Source of the DNA: Paraburkholderia susongensis
GTDB taxonomy: Bacteria; Pseudomonadota; Gammaproteobacteria; Burkholderiales; Burkholderiaceae
Direction: 5' to 3'
DNA: 64,000 nucleotides
NCBI RefSeq assembly: GCF_900177725.1
Contig: NZ_FXAT01000002.1
Span: 372,001 to 436,000 of the forward strand
The notes beneath the pieces are model-generated. The model saw only the letters and a program-made list of their open reading frames with translations. It was not told where the DNA came from and ran no database searches. This document shows, piece after piece, positions 26,439-35,044 of this stretch. The position numbers and the translations under genes were made by a program. Numbering within the stretch: position 1 is the stretch's first letter; each line of letters begins with the position of its first letter.

Positions 26439-27238
26439 GCCTGCAGAACCTGAGTTTGTGGGATGTCGCGATCGCGGCGCTGCTGATCGTCGTGAATGGC
26501 GCGGTGTCGGTCGCGCTGAAGCTCGATCTCGAACGCAAGCTCGCGTGGGCAGCGGTGCGCACCGTGGTGCAGTTGCTCGCGATCGGCTACGTGCTCGGCT
26601 GGGTGTTCCAGTACGGCCGCTGGTACGTCGTGCTGCCGCTCATGATCGTGATGACGCTGATCGCCGGCTTTGCCGGCGCGCAGCGCGGCAGCCACGGCTA
26701 CGCCGGGCAGCGCGCGGACAGCGTGCTGTCGATCTGGGTCAGTTCGTGGCTCGTCGCGGCCGTGGGGCTCTTCGTCGTGATTCGCATTCACCCATGGTAC
26801 GAGCCGCAGTATGCGATTCCGATTCTCGGGATGATCCTCGGCAATACGCTGACCGGCGTCTCACTTGGCATCGAGCGCATGACCGAGGAGCTGACCGCGC
26901 GGCGCGATCGTGTCGAGATGGCGCTCGCGCTCGGCGCGACGCGCTGGGAAGCGGCGCAGGCGCCGGCGCGCCAGGCGGTGCGCGCCGGCATGATGCCGAC
27001 TTTGAACCAGATGGCGGTGGTCGGCGTCGTGAGCCTGCCCGGCATGATGACGGGCCAGGTGCTGGCCGGCCAGTCGCCGTTGCAGGCGGTGCGTTATCAG
27101 ATCGTCATCATGTTTCTGATCGCCGCGTCGTCGGCGTTGGGAACGGTGGGCGCTGTGCTGCTGACGTACCAGCGGCTCTTTTCGGCGGAGCAGCAGTTTC
27201 TGCCCTCGCGGCTCGTGGAGCGCGTGGCGAAGCGGTGA
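26435..27238 (+). CDS. fetB: FetB-like ABC transporter permease (metal export)
   Basis: The 267-residue integral membrane protein belongs to the UPF0014/FetB family. Features are VNGAVSVALKLDLERKLAWAAVRTVVQL near the N terminus, IPILGMILGNTLTGVSLGIERM in the middle, and the conserved block RAGMMPTLNQMAVVGVVSLPGMMTGQVLAG. About seven membrane segments are visible. The start overlaps the fetA stop (ATGA). A longer frame back to 25937 is out of phase with fetA and is an artefact. Iron as substrate is inferred from the E. coli homologue. Confidence 0.88.
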   Translation: MSLQNLSLWDVAIAALLIVVNGAVSVALKLDLERKLAWAAVRTVVQLLAIGYVLGWVFQYGRWYVVLPLMIVMTLIAGFAGAQRGSHGYAGQRADSVLSIWVSSWLVAAVGLFVVIRIHPWYEPQYAIPILGMILGNTLTGVSLGIERMTEELTARRDRVEMALALGATRWEAAQAPARQAVRAGMMPTLNQMAVVGVVSLPGMMTGQVLAGQSPLQAVRYQIVIMFLIAASSALGTVGAVLLTYQRLFSAEQQFLPSRLVERVAKR

Positions 27239-27299
27239 GCCTGGGCCTGCAACCGCGCGTGCATCGATCAACACGCACGCGCGGACGCGCACCCCGCCA

Positions 27300-27848
27300 T
27301 CAACGCTTCGCGCTCACCGTCACCGAGGTGCCGTCGCTGAGCGTCAGCGTTTTCACGCTGCCATTGACCGGCATCGTGAAACGCACGATCTGGCTCATGC
27401 GGACATCGTTCGGACACTTGAGCGTCTTGCCGCCGCTCGTCACCGTCTTGACGCCGCGCGGCGTCTGCGCCTGGAAGCTCAACTGCACGTTCGCGATGCC
27501 GTCGTTGCCGACGACCGGCGCGAAGCGGATCTGCGTCTGGCGGATCATCGCGCCGTTCGCATCGAGCGGCAGCGACGAATAGTCCGGGCATGCGTCGACG
27601 GCGGCGACCGGGCCGCCCGGCGGCACCGTCTTCCACGTGAAGTCGTCCGATTCGCCGGAGCGGATCGTGCGGGTTTCCTGGGAATTGCCGAATTGCTTCG
27701 ACGTAACGCGCACGGTGTAGCGGATCGGACCGTCGAGCGCGGACTGGGACGTGACCGTGATCGGTGTGGCGGCGTGCGCCGCCGGCACGAGCGCGCAGGC
27801 GAGAGAAGCGGCAACGGAAACGGCGGAGAGTTTGAAGCTGGAGCCCAT
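27300..27848 (-). CDS. Exported hypothetical protein
   Basis: The 182-residue protein starts at 27848 with a strong GAGGTGA site. The signal peptide covers about residues 1-26 (LSAVSVAASLACALVPAAHA). The mature domain is beta-rich (ITVTSQSALDGPIRYTVRV, QETRTIRSGESDDFTWKTVPPGG, NVQLSFQAQTPRGV, KTLTLSDGTSVTVSAK), with two cysteines that could form a disulfide. It resembles a conserved Burkholderia secreted family, possibly the one labelled DUF6013; that label is from memory and unsure. It is probably periplasmic. It is convergent with fetB. Confidence 0.7.
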   Translation of the reverse strand: MGSSFKLSAVSVAASLACALVPAAHAATPITVTSQSALDGPIRYTVRVTSKQFGNSQETRTIRSGESDDFTWKTVPPGGPVAAVDACPDYSSLPLDANGAMIRQTQIRFAPVVGNDGIANVQLSFQAQTPRGVKTVTSGGKTLKCPNDVRMSQIVRFTMPVNGSVKTLTLSDGTSVTVSAKR

Positions 27849-28194
27849 ACTGTCACCTCGTTGTTGTACCGCTGCGCGCCCGCCTCTGCGCGACTGCCCG
27901 CGTCCTGCCCGGCTGGATGAAGCCGGTACGGCCGGCCAGCCAGGCTGCGGGACACGCAACCGTTTTGGCATGATGCACCGCCAGTCTAACGCCAAGCGGG
28001 ACGCCGCGCGTGCCGCGCAAGCTCGGGTGTTAACCCGCTTGCGGCGCCGGGGTTTCTGCGCGTGTGGGGCTGGCGCGGCGAGGCATCGGATCGCCGTATA
28101 TCGCCGTCATGGCCGCGCCAAACGAGGGAAAAACGCACATGGCCGGCGCGCGCCACCGCGCCGCCAGCCATGCTCCGCTCATCACGTATCCGGC
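27849..28194. other. Gene-free stretch upstream of the exported hypothetical gene
   Basis: No coding sequence with a family match, RNA gene or clear terminator is seen in these 346 bases. The region is GC-rich, contains repeated CATGGCC words, and probably carries the promoter of the 27848 gene. Confidence 0.45.
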
Positions 28195-29211
28195 TCAAAA
28201 ACCCGTCAGCACCAGCTTGCCGATCGCGCGCCCTTGCTCGAGCTGCCGATGCGCGCGGCGCAGATTCTCCGCGTTGATCCTGCCGAGGTTCTCGCCGAGC
28301 GTCGTGCGCAGCGTCCCCGCGTCGATGAGGCGCGCGACCTCGGTCAGCAGCTTGTGCTGCTCGATCATGTCCGGCGTGCCGAACATCGAGCGCGTGAACA
28401 TGAACTCCCAGTGGAACGCGGCGCTCTTCGTCTTCAGCAATTCGACCGGCAGCGCCTCGCTGTTTTCGACGATCGTGCAGATGCCGCCCTGCGGCTTGAC
28501 GAGCTGCGCCGCGACCGGGAAGTTCCTGTCGGTATCGTTGAAGATCAGCACGTAGTCGACCTGCTCGATGCCGATTTCCTTCAGTTGCGCGGGCAGATCG
28601 CCGAAATGGTCGACGATGTGATCCGCGCCCAGCTCCTTCGCCCATTTCGCCGATTCAGGACGCGACGCGGTCGCGATCACCTGGAGCCTGGCGAGCTGTT
28701 TGGCGAGCTGGATGCCGATCGAGCCGACCCCGCCCGCGCCGCCGAAAATCAGCACTGTGCGGCCTTCATGCGCGCCCTGCGGCGACACGCCGAGGCGGTC
28801 GAACAGCGCTTCCCACGCGGTAATCGCGGTGAGCGGCAGCGCGGCCGCGTGCGTGAAATCGAGCGACGCCGGCTTGCGCCCGGCGATCCGCTCGTCGACG
28901 AGATGAAACTCGCTGTTCGCGCCCGGCCGCGTGATGCTGCCCGCGTAGAACACCGGATCGCCGACCTTGAACAGCGTGACCTCCGGCCCGACTGCGACGA
29001 CCGTGCCGGCGGCATCCCAGCCGAGCACGCGCGGCGTTTTCTCGACGGTGTCCTTCGGCGCGCGCACCTTGGTGTCGACCGGGTTCACAGAGATCGCCTC
29101 GACCTTCACGAGCAGATCGCGTCCGCTCGCTTCGGGCTTGGGAATGTCGACGTCGACGAGCGCTTCGGCGTGATCGATCGGCAGATAACGGTAGAGTCCG
29201 ACGGCTTTCAT
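28195..29211 (-). CDS. Zinc-type alcohol dehydrogenase family / quinone oxidoreductase-like protein
   Basis: The start at 29211 is set by AAGGAG; the frame continues to 29346 without support. The 338-residue MDR-superfamily protein has the GroES-like N-terminal domain (VEAISVNPVDTKVR, LGWDAAGTVVAVG, FKVGDPVFYAG) and a Rossmann domain with LIFGGAGGVGSIGIQLAKQL for NADPH. It matches the zinc-binding alcohol-dehydrogenase subfamily described as adh_fam_1, which reduces quinones or enones. It is divergent from a LysR-type gene, which is its likely regulator. Confidence 0.85.
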   Translation of the reverse strand: MKAVGLYRYLPIDHAEALVDVDIPKPEASGRDLLVKVEAISVNPVDTKVRAPKDTVEKTPRVLGWDAAGTVVAVGPEVTLFKVGDPVFYAGSITRPGANSEFHLVDERIAGRKPASLDFTHAAALPLTAITAWEALFDRLGVSPQGAHEGRTVLIFGGAGGVGSIGIQLAKQLARLQVIATASRPESAKWAKELGADHIVDHFGDLPAQLKEIGIEQVDYVLIFNDTDRNFPVAAQLVKPQGGICTIVENSEALPVELLKTKSAAFHWEFMFTRSMFGTPDMIEQHKLLTEVARLIDAGTLRTTLGENLGRINAENLRRAHRQLEQGRAIGKLVLTGF

Positions 29212-29422
29212 GGCTGCTCCTTGCTGGTTCAGATGACGTTCAAATGGCGTCTGTTGGCATTCAGATGAGGCAACGGATCGCCGGTCCATGCGGGTGGCGG
29301 GTGACGGCTTGCGCCTTCCGTCTTCCGTCATCACCGGCGATTCCATGAACCCTATCGTAGGCGGATTCTTATTCTGATAAAACAGTCATAATGGCTGAAA
29401 CATTTTTTTGTTTTTCAGAATA

Positions 29423-30385
29423 ATGAAGATCCCAGACTCTGGCGACCGGGTGCTGCCCCGCGGGCGGGAACGGCTCGACCTGCTCGACGTCGCGCTGTTC
29501 GTACGCGCCGCGCTGCTCGGCAACGTATCGGCGGCCGGGCGCGAGTTCGGCTTGTCGGGGGCGGTGGCAAGTTCGCGGCTCGCGCAGCTCGAAAAGCTGC
29601 TCGGCGCGCGCCTGCTACATCGAACCACGCGCCGCATCAGCCTCACCCAGGACGGTGAAGTGTTCATGACGCGCGCCGAGGCGCTGCTCGACGCGGCCGC
29701 CGTCGCGCGCGCATCGGTGGGCCGCGCGCAGGCCGAGCCGCAGGGGCGCCTGCGCGTGACGATGCCGTCCTCGTTCGGGCGCCAGCACGTGTCGCCCGTC
29801 ATCAGCGAATTTCTGCGCCACTATCCCGGCGTCAGCGTCGATTTGCGAATGACCGATCAACTCGTCGATCTCGTCGACGCGGGTATCGACGTCGCGATTC
29901 GCGTCGGCGCGCTCAAGGATTCGTCGCTGATCGCGCGGCGCCTCGCCGTAAATCGCCGCGTGCTGTGCGCGGCGCCCGCCTATCTCGCGGCGCGCGGCAC
30001 GCCGCATCATCCGTCGGAACTCGCTCAGCATGAGTGCATCATCCTGTCGGATCAGCGCGACTGGGGATTCGTGACGCCGGCAGGCGCCCTCGACGTTCGC
30101 GTGAGCGGCCGCCTCGCCACCGACAACGGCGAAGTGATCCGCGACGCGCTGCTCGCCGGCTTCGGCATCGCGCTCAAATCGACCTGGGACGTGGCGCCCT
30201 ATTTGCGCAGCGGCGCACTGGTCAGCGTGCTCGACAGCTATCCGCTCGCGGAGAACGTCGCGATCTGGGCGGTATATCCGAGCCGCGTGTTCGTCCCGCC
30301 GAAGACACTCGCGTTCATCGACTTTCTTGCCGCGCATTTCGGCGACCCGCCCTATTGGGATCGCGAGCCGGTCGAACAGGGCTGA
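29423..30385 (+). CDS. LysR-family transcriptional regulator
   Basis: The 320-residue protein has an N-terminal winged helix (LDLLDVALFVRAALLGNVSAAGREFGLS, RLAQLEKLLGARLLHRTTRRISLTQDG) and a periplasmic-binding-like effector domain (RLRVTMPSSFGRQHVSPVISEFL, DLVDAGIDVAIRVG). The ATG at 29423 is preferred over 29408 because it gives the usual spacing before the HTH. The 211-bp AT-rich gap to the divergent oxidoreductase gene, containing TTATTCTGATAA-like sequence, is the expected place for LysR operator sites. The inducer is unknown. Confidence 0.9.
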   Translation: MKIPDSGDRVLPRGRERLDLLDVALFVRAALLGNVSAAGREFGLSGAVASSRLAQLEKLLGARLLHRTTRRISLTQDGEVFMTRAEALLDAAAVARASVGRAQAEPQGRLRVTMPSSFGRQHVSPVISEFLRHYPGVSVDLRMTDQLVDLVDAGIDVAIRVGALKDSSLIARRLAVNRRVLCAAPAYLAARGTPHHPSELAQHECIILSDQRDWGFVTPAGALDVRVSGRLATDNGEVIRDALLAGFGIALKSTWDVAPYLRSGALVSVLDSYPLAENVAIWAVYPSRVFVPPKTLAFIDFLAAHFGDPPYWDREPVEQG

Positions 30386-30460
30386 TGCGCGATCGGGACC
30401 GCATCACGGCTCAAAGCGGAGTTGATACACGATCGGGACCGCGTCAAGGCTCGAGTTCGA
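30381..30460. repeat. 40-bp imperfect tandem duplication at convergent gene ends
   Basis: Bases 30381-30420 and 30421-30460 align over their whole length, sharing GATCGGGACCGC and the following TCA-GGCTC. The first copy holds the LysR stop codon and the second holds the cytochrome P450 stop codon. The unit is not a multiple of 3, so it would shift a frame if it lay in coding sequence. Confidence 0.75.
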
Positions 30461-31679
30461 CCGGCACCGCCGCGAAGCCGCGAAAGCGCACGCGGCCGCC
30501 GCGCGTCGGCTCGCCGTCGAGACGGTAGCGCGGAAAGCGCCGCACGAAACGTCCGATCGCGATGCGCGCCTCGAGCCGCGCGAGCGACAGGCCCGCGCAC
30601 TGATGAATGCCGAAGCCGAATGCAAGATGCCGGTTCGGCTCGCGGCGTATGTCGAAGCGGTCCGGCTCCGAAAACTGCTCGGGGTCGCGATTGGCCGCGC
30701 CGATGCACAGCGTGATGGGCGTGCCGCGCGCGAGCGCGACCCCGCCGATTTCCGTGTCGGCGGTCGCCATGCGGTTGCCGAGCTGGTTCGAGCTCTCGAA
30801 GCGCAGGCACTCCTCGACGGCCGTGTCGATCAGCGACGGCTCGCGCAGCAACGCGGCACGCTCGCCGGGCCATTCGGTCAGCGTGACGAGACCGTTGCCG
30901 ATCAGGTTCGTCGTCGTCTCGTGCCCGGCGTTCAGAATGAAAATGCAGTTCTGCAGCAGTTCCGCTTCCGACAACTGCTCGCCCGGCCCCTCGCCCTGAA
31001 TCAGCCGCGTCAGCACGTCGTGCTGCGGATCGCCCGATTCGTGGCGGCGCCGCGCGACGAGCCCGCGCAGATAATCGACGAATTCGCTGACCGCGCGATT
31101 GCCGCGCTCGAACTGCGCGCCGGTCAGCGACGGTTCGAGCGCGCCGAGGATCGCGAGCGACCAGTCGCGCAACGGCGCGCGCTCGGCATGCGGCACGTCG
31201 AGCAGATTGCCGATGATCTCGACCGGAATCGCCGACGCGAACTCGCCGATCAGATCGATATGCCCGCGCTGCGCGGCCGCATCGAGCAGGCTGTCGACGA
31301 GCCGGATCAGGCCTGGTTCCATCGCCGCGATCGCGCGCGCCGTCAACGCACCGGCGATCAGCTTGCGCACGCGCGTGTGGCGCGGCGGATCGTTGAAGAC
31401 GAGGCTCGTCGTGTGATGAGCGTAGAGCGGTGAGTCGCCGTATTTCGGGCGGAATTCGACGGTTTTGTCGGAGCTGAACGTCTTCGGGTCGCGGTAGACC
31501 GCCTGCACGTCGCGAAAGCGCGTCAGGAACAGCGAGCCGTCCGGCATGCGCTTGACCGGCTCATGGGTGCGCAACGCGTGATAGACCGGATACGGATCGG
31601 CATAGAACGCCGGGCTCAAATGGCGCAGATCGAAGTCGCGGGCAAGAGAAGATGCGTCGCTGGCGCTCGCGGGGGTCAT
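30444..31679 (-). CDS. Cytochrome P450
   Basis: The 411-residue soluble bacterial P450 has the I-helix oxygen-activation segment LNAGHETTTN, the ExxR motif in VEECLRFES, and the heme-binding loop FGFGIHQCAGLSLARLEA with its cysteine thiolate ligand. It matches CYP107/CYP-like class I enzymes that need separate ferredoxin and reductase partners, none of which are adjacent. The ATG at 31679 follows GGAG. It converges with the LysR gene. Substrate unknown. Confidence 0.93.
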   Translation of the reverse strand: MTPASASDASSLARDFDLRHLSPAFYADPYPVYHALRTHEPVKRMPDGSLFLTRFRDVQAVYRDPKTFSSDKTVEFRPKYGDSPLYAHHTTSLVFNDPPRHTRVRKLIAGALTARAIAAMEPGLIRLVDSLLDAAAQRGHIDLIGEFASAIPVEIIGNLLDVPHAERAPLRDWSLAILGALEPSLTGAQFERGNRAVSEFVDYLRGLVARRRHESGDPQHDVLTRLIQGEGPGEQLSEAELLQNCIFILNAGHETTTNLIGNGLVTLTEWPGERAALLREPSLIDTAVEECLRFESSNQLGNRMATADTEIGGVALARGTPITLCIGAANRDPEQFSEPDRFDIRREPNRHLAFGFGIHQCAGLSLARLEARIAIGRFVRRFPRYRLDGEPTRGGRVRFRGFAAVPVELEP

Positions 31680-31884
31680 GCGTTGTCTCCATGAGGGCGT
31701 CTTGTTGCGCCCGGGTTGGTGTGGCCTGTGGCGGTACGTCGATGCGCCAGTATGAACCGCGCGCCGCCGGATTGCACGGCGGCGCGGACAGCCGCATGCG
31801 CCGGCGTGGCGCGCGGAACCGATACAATAGCGGGATTTTCCGCGCGCGCCGCGCGTCCATTTCTTCCCGCGTCACGGGTCGTCC

Positions 31885-32724
31885 ATGAACCTCGTCATTC
31901 AAAGCACCGCGCCCCTCTCCGCCGACCACCATAAAACCCTCGTCGCACTCGCGCGCGGCTCGCAAGCCACCGTCATCGACGCGAATGCGATTCGCATTGC
32001 CGACGCGCACATCGCCCAGCGCGCCGACGTCGAAGTGTATTGCCAGACCCACCAGCTCGATTACGCGTTTGTCGAAGCGGGCCGCGCCTTGCGCGACTTC
32101 GGCCTCGTTGCGATGGACATGGATTCGACGCTCATCACGATCGAATGCATCGACGAGATCGCCGACTTCTGCGGGCTCAAGGCGGAAGTCGCGGCGATCA
32201 CCGAGGCTTCGATGCGCGGCGAGATCAAGGACTTCAACGAAAGCCTGACGCGCCGCGTCGCGCTGTTGAAGGGTCTCGATGCCGGCGCGCTCGAACGTGT
32301 TTACGAAGAACGGCTGCAATTGTCGCCGGGTGCCGAAAAGATGCTCGCCGGTGCGAAACAGGCGGGTTTGAAAACGCTGCTCGTCTCGGGTGGCTTTACG
32401 TTCTTCACCGAAAAGCTCAAGGCGCGCCTCGGTCTCGATTTCACGTGTGCAAACACGCTCGAAATCGTGGACGGCAGGCTGACGGGCAACGTGATTGGCG
32501 AGATCGTCAATGCCGATGTGAAAGCGCGCACGCTGCGCGAGACCTGTTCGACGCTGGGCATTGAACCGTCGCGCTCGATTGCGATGGGCGACGGCTCGAA
32601 CGATCTGAAAATGATGGCCGAAGCGGGACTCTCCGTTGCCTTCCGCGCGAAGCCGGTGGTGCGGGAAGCGGCGAGCGTGTCGTTCAACCATGTTGGACTG
32701 GACGGGTTGCTGCGGTTGTTCTGA
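31885..32724 (+). CDS. serB: Phosphoserine phosphatase SerB
   Basis: SerB performs the last step of L-serine synthesis. The 279-residue protein has an N-terminal ACT-like region (about 1-75), then the HAD catalytic motif MDMDSTLI with nucleophile Asp, the ECIDEIADF substrate region, motif II LVSGGFTFF, and the acidic motif MGDGSNDLKM. TACAAT at 31823-31828 is a possible -10 for this gene in the divergent gap to the P450. Confidence 0.96.
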   Translation: MNLVIQSTAPLSADHHKTLVALARGSQATVIDANAIRIADAHIAQRADVEVYCQTHQLDYAFVEAGRALRDFGLVAMDMDSTLITIECIDEIADFCGLKAEVAAITEASMRGEIKDFNESLTRRVALLKGLDAGALERVYEERLQLSPGAEKMLAGAKQAGLKTLLVSGGFTFFTEKLKARLGLDFTCANTLEIVDGRLTGNVIGEIVNADVKARTLRETCSTLGIEPSRSIAMGDGSNDLKMMAEAGLSVAFRAKPVVREAASVSFNHVGLDGLLRLF

Positions 32725-32798
32725 AACTGACGCATTGAAGCTGGGATAGCGCGCCGGCATACCAACCGCCGCGCTAACGAACCGCGCGCGCCGCAGCG

Positions 32799-32930
32799 TT
32801 ATCTGTTGAAGATACCGGGAAGAAACGCCGCCAGCATGGTGATGGAAAGCAGGATGCTGACGACCAAAACCCCTTTTAATATGCGGTCGTGATTTTTATC
32901 CGATCCCAAGGACAAGAGAAATTGCTTCAT
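32799..32930 (-). CDS. 43-residue single-pass membrane protein
   Basis: A small open frame of 43 codons plus stop starts with an ATG preceded by a perfect GAGG Shine-Dalgarno (GGAGGAACTT-ATG). It encodes a charged N terminus (GSDKNHDRILKG) followed by a strongly hydrophobic helix (VLVVSILLSITMLAAFLPGIF). It lies 51 bp downstream of the 149-aa membrane-protein gene on the same strand, so the two may form a transcription unit. Nothing similar is recognised. The ribosome site and clear TM segment make it credible despite its size. Confidence 0.6.
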   Translation of the reverse strand: MKQFLLSLGSDKNHDRILKGVLVVSILLSITMLAAFLPGIFNR

Positions 32931-32981
32931 AAGTTCCTCCGTGAGAGAGGACCAGTATAGAGGCTGCACTATCCCAGAAAA

Positions 32982-33431
32982 CTAGTTCAAGTAAATGTGC
33001 AGGACCGCAAATAGCAAAGCCACCAGGCAGACAATAAAAATCGACATGCCTATCGCCGTATGCGAGAACTTGCCAACCACCCACTCTGTCTGCCTCTCAC
33101 CGATACCTGCGCCTGGCCCGTCGCGTCGCACATTGAGCAGGCTGGCCATCACGACAATGGAAGAGCAAAACGCCAGCCCGCAAAAGCTGACAATACCGAG
33201 CGCAAGCAACGACGTCTGCCGACTGCCCTGCTCCAACGCCGTCACCGTCTCATAGATCGCGGCGGCACACAATCCGATAGCACACCAGAACAATTGTCCG
33301 TCCTTCACCGACGCCGCAATCAGCATCGTTGCAACGCGCCGTCCGTATGCGGGCGCGACGAGCGCGAGCGTGAAAATCGGACCCGCAATCGGCACCGCTA
33401 GATTCAACAGCATCCAGAAGAAAAGATTCAT
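32982..33431 (-). CDS. Four-TM hypothetical membrane protein
   Basis: The 149-residue protein has four predicted transmembrane helices: about 4-28, 45-66, 73-98 and 124-147. A charged loop between helices 3 and 4 (NVRRDGPGAGIGERQTEW) probably faces one side. There is no signal peptide other than TM1. GGGTGAG precedes the ATG. Codons are less GC-biased than in serB and metC on either side, which suggests an accessory insertion. No family recognised; immunity-like or small-transporter roles are possible but unproven. Confidence 0.65.
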   Translation of the reverse strand: MNLFFWMLLNLAVPIAGPIFTLALVAPAYGRRVATMLIAASVKDGQLFWCAIGLCAAAIYETVTALEQGSRQTSLLALGIVSFCGLAFCSSIVVMASLLNVRRDGPGAGIGERQTEWVVGKFSHTAIGMSIFIVCLVALLFAVLHIYLN

Positions 33432-33554
33432 CGAAGCTCACCCGCACGCGGCAATCGTTAGTCGGAATCCGTACCATCGTAGTGTCGCGATGTCGCTTCG
33501 ACCATTCAGCCGAATGGTTGGGTTTGCCGCTTCAGTTCGAGCTATCTCCGGCCA

Positions 33555-33592
33555 ATAAAAAGCCCGCCGGGAACACATCCCGGCGGGCATCT
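33555..33592 (-). terminator. Rho-independent terminator of the cystathionine lyase gene
   Basis: The arms GCCCGCCGGGA (33563-33573) and TCCCGGCGGGC (33579-33589) pair perfectly around a 5-base loop. On the minus strand they are followed by TTTTTATT. It lies 36 bases beyond the metC stop. Confidence 0.85.
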
Positions 33593-33627
33593 TCGGATGC
33601 AGCAACAGCGAATGAGACCCTGGCGCG

Positions 33628-34812
33628 TCAAGCCAGCGCCGCGAGACTCTGCTCGATATCCGCGCGCAAATCTTCCTCTTCCTCGAGACCGATGTAGAAG
33701 CGCACCAGCGTGCCGCGGTGCGGCCACTGCGCCGCGGTGCGCATCGAGGCGATGTCGTATGGCATCGCGAGGCTATGAGCGCCGCCCCAGCTCCAGCCGA
33801 GCGAAAAGAGTTCGAGCGACTCGCAGAACGTGTCGATCTGCGCCGCGCTGTAGCGCTCGTCGAACACGACCGAAAACAGGCCGCCCGCGCCGGTGAAATC
33901 GCGCTTGAACACCTCGTGCCCCGGGCAATCGGCGATCGCCGGATGCAGCACCGCGGCGATCTCCGGCCGGGTCTTCAACCACTTTGCGAGCGCAAGCGCA
34001 GCGCGGTCGTGCTGCGCGAAACGCAGTTGCATGCTCGGCAGGCTGCGCAGAATCAGCGAGCAGTCGTCCGATGAAACGCCGATGCCCGTGCGCATGCGCG
34101 CCGCCTTCAGCTTCAGATGCAGTTCCCGGTCGACCGTGATCGTCGCGCCCATCAGCACGTCGCCGCCGCCCGACTGATACTTGGTCAGCGCCTGCACCGA
34201 GATGTCGACGCCGTGATCGAACGGCCGGAATGCGATGCCGGCGGACCACGTGTTGTCGATCGCGGTGACGACGTTGCGCGCGCGCGCCGCCGCCGTGATG
34301 GCCGGCACGTCGGGCACTTCCATCGTCACCGAGCCGGGTGCCTCGATCCAGATCAGGCGCGTGTTCGGCTGGATCAGATCGGCGATGCCCGCGCCGATCA
34401 GCGGATCGTAGTAGCGCGCCGTGATGCCGAAATCGCGCGCGAGCCAGTCACCGTGATCGCGGTTCGGCGAGTAGACGTTATCGGGAATCAGCACGTCGTC
34501 GCCGGTCTTCACGAGGCCGAAGTACACGTTAGAGATGGACGATAGGCCCGACGGCTGCAGCAACGCATGATTGCCGCCTTCGATCGCCGCGAGGCGCTGC
34601 GCGAGCGCGATCGAAGTCGGCGTCGCGTGCAGGCCGTAGCGCCATTGCGCGTCGTTTTTCCAGTCGAGCGCGCGCATCGTCGCGAGATCGGGAAACACCA
34701 CCGTCGAGGCTCGCGTGACCGGCGTCGAGAACGATTCGAAGCCCGGTGTGATGCGATCCTCGGCACGCACGGTGCGGGTTTGCAGACCGCGTTTGAGTTT
34801 GGTTTGGGTCAT
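33628..34812 (-). CDS. metC: Cystathionine beta-lyase
   Basis: The 394-residue protein belongs to the Cys/Met-metabolism PLP family. It has the N-terminal GLQTRTVRAEDR, TPTSIALAQRLAAIEGG, the PLP region IWIEAPGSVTMEVPDV, the Schiff-base lysine in ALTKYQSGGGDV, and the C-terminal LGWSWGGAHSLAMPYD. The last motif differs slightly from the canonical GVSWGGFESL. It cleaves cystathionine to homocysteine, or degrades cysteine. The start at 34812 is chosen by homology; upstream residues to 34881 look random. The ribosome site is weak. Confidence 0.88.
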   Translation of the reverse strand: MTQTKLKRGLQTRTVRAEDRITPGFESFSTPVTRASTVVFPDLATMRALDWKNDAQWRYGLHATPTSIALAQRLAAIEGGNHALLQPSGLSSISNVYFGLVKTGDDVLIPDNVYSPNRDHGDWLARDFGITARYYDPLIGAGIADLIQPNTRLIWIEAPGSVTMEVPDVPAITAAARARNVVTAIDNTWSAGIAFRPFDHGVDISVQALTKYQSGGGDVLMGATITVDRELHLKLKAARMRTGIGVSSDDCSLILRSLPSMQLRFAQHDRAALALAKWLKTRPEIAAVLHPAIADCPGHEVFKRDFTGAGGLFSVVFDERYSAAQIDTFCESLELFSLGWSWGGAHSLAMPYDIASMRTAAQWPHRGTLVRFYIGLEEEEDLRADIEQSLAALA

Positions 34813-35044
34813 GGTGAAGTTCGATGAAAAAACCGGGAAAGCGAAATGGAAGTGGCGCATGCACGGTTGCGGCCGATGCACCGTCTACGCAAGCGTAGAC
34901 GCGCCGGCCGGCTTGCGTCGAGCGCGCGATGCGAGCGGTGCAGGTGACGCGGATGGCGCAACGGGTGCAAATGGTGCAACTGGCATGAGCCGCGGCACAG
35001 GCCGCCCATGCCGCGCGATTCCGACGTTAGAGCCGGCGGCAACA

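Noticed and set aside
33501..33518. ACCATTC-AGCC-GAATGGT palindrome
   Set aside because: It has 7-bp arms with no T tract and no repeated occurrence; it may be an operator but there is no supporting evidence.
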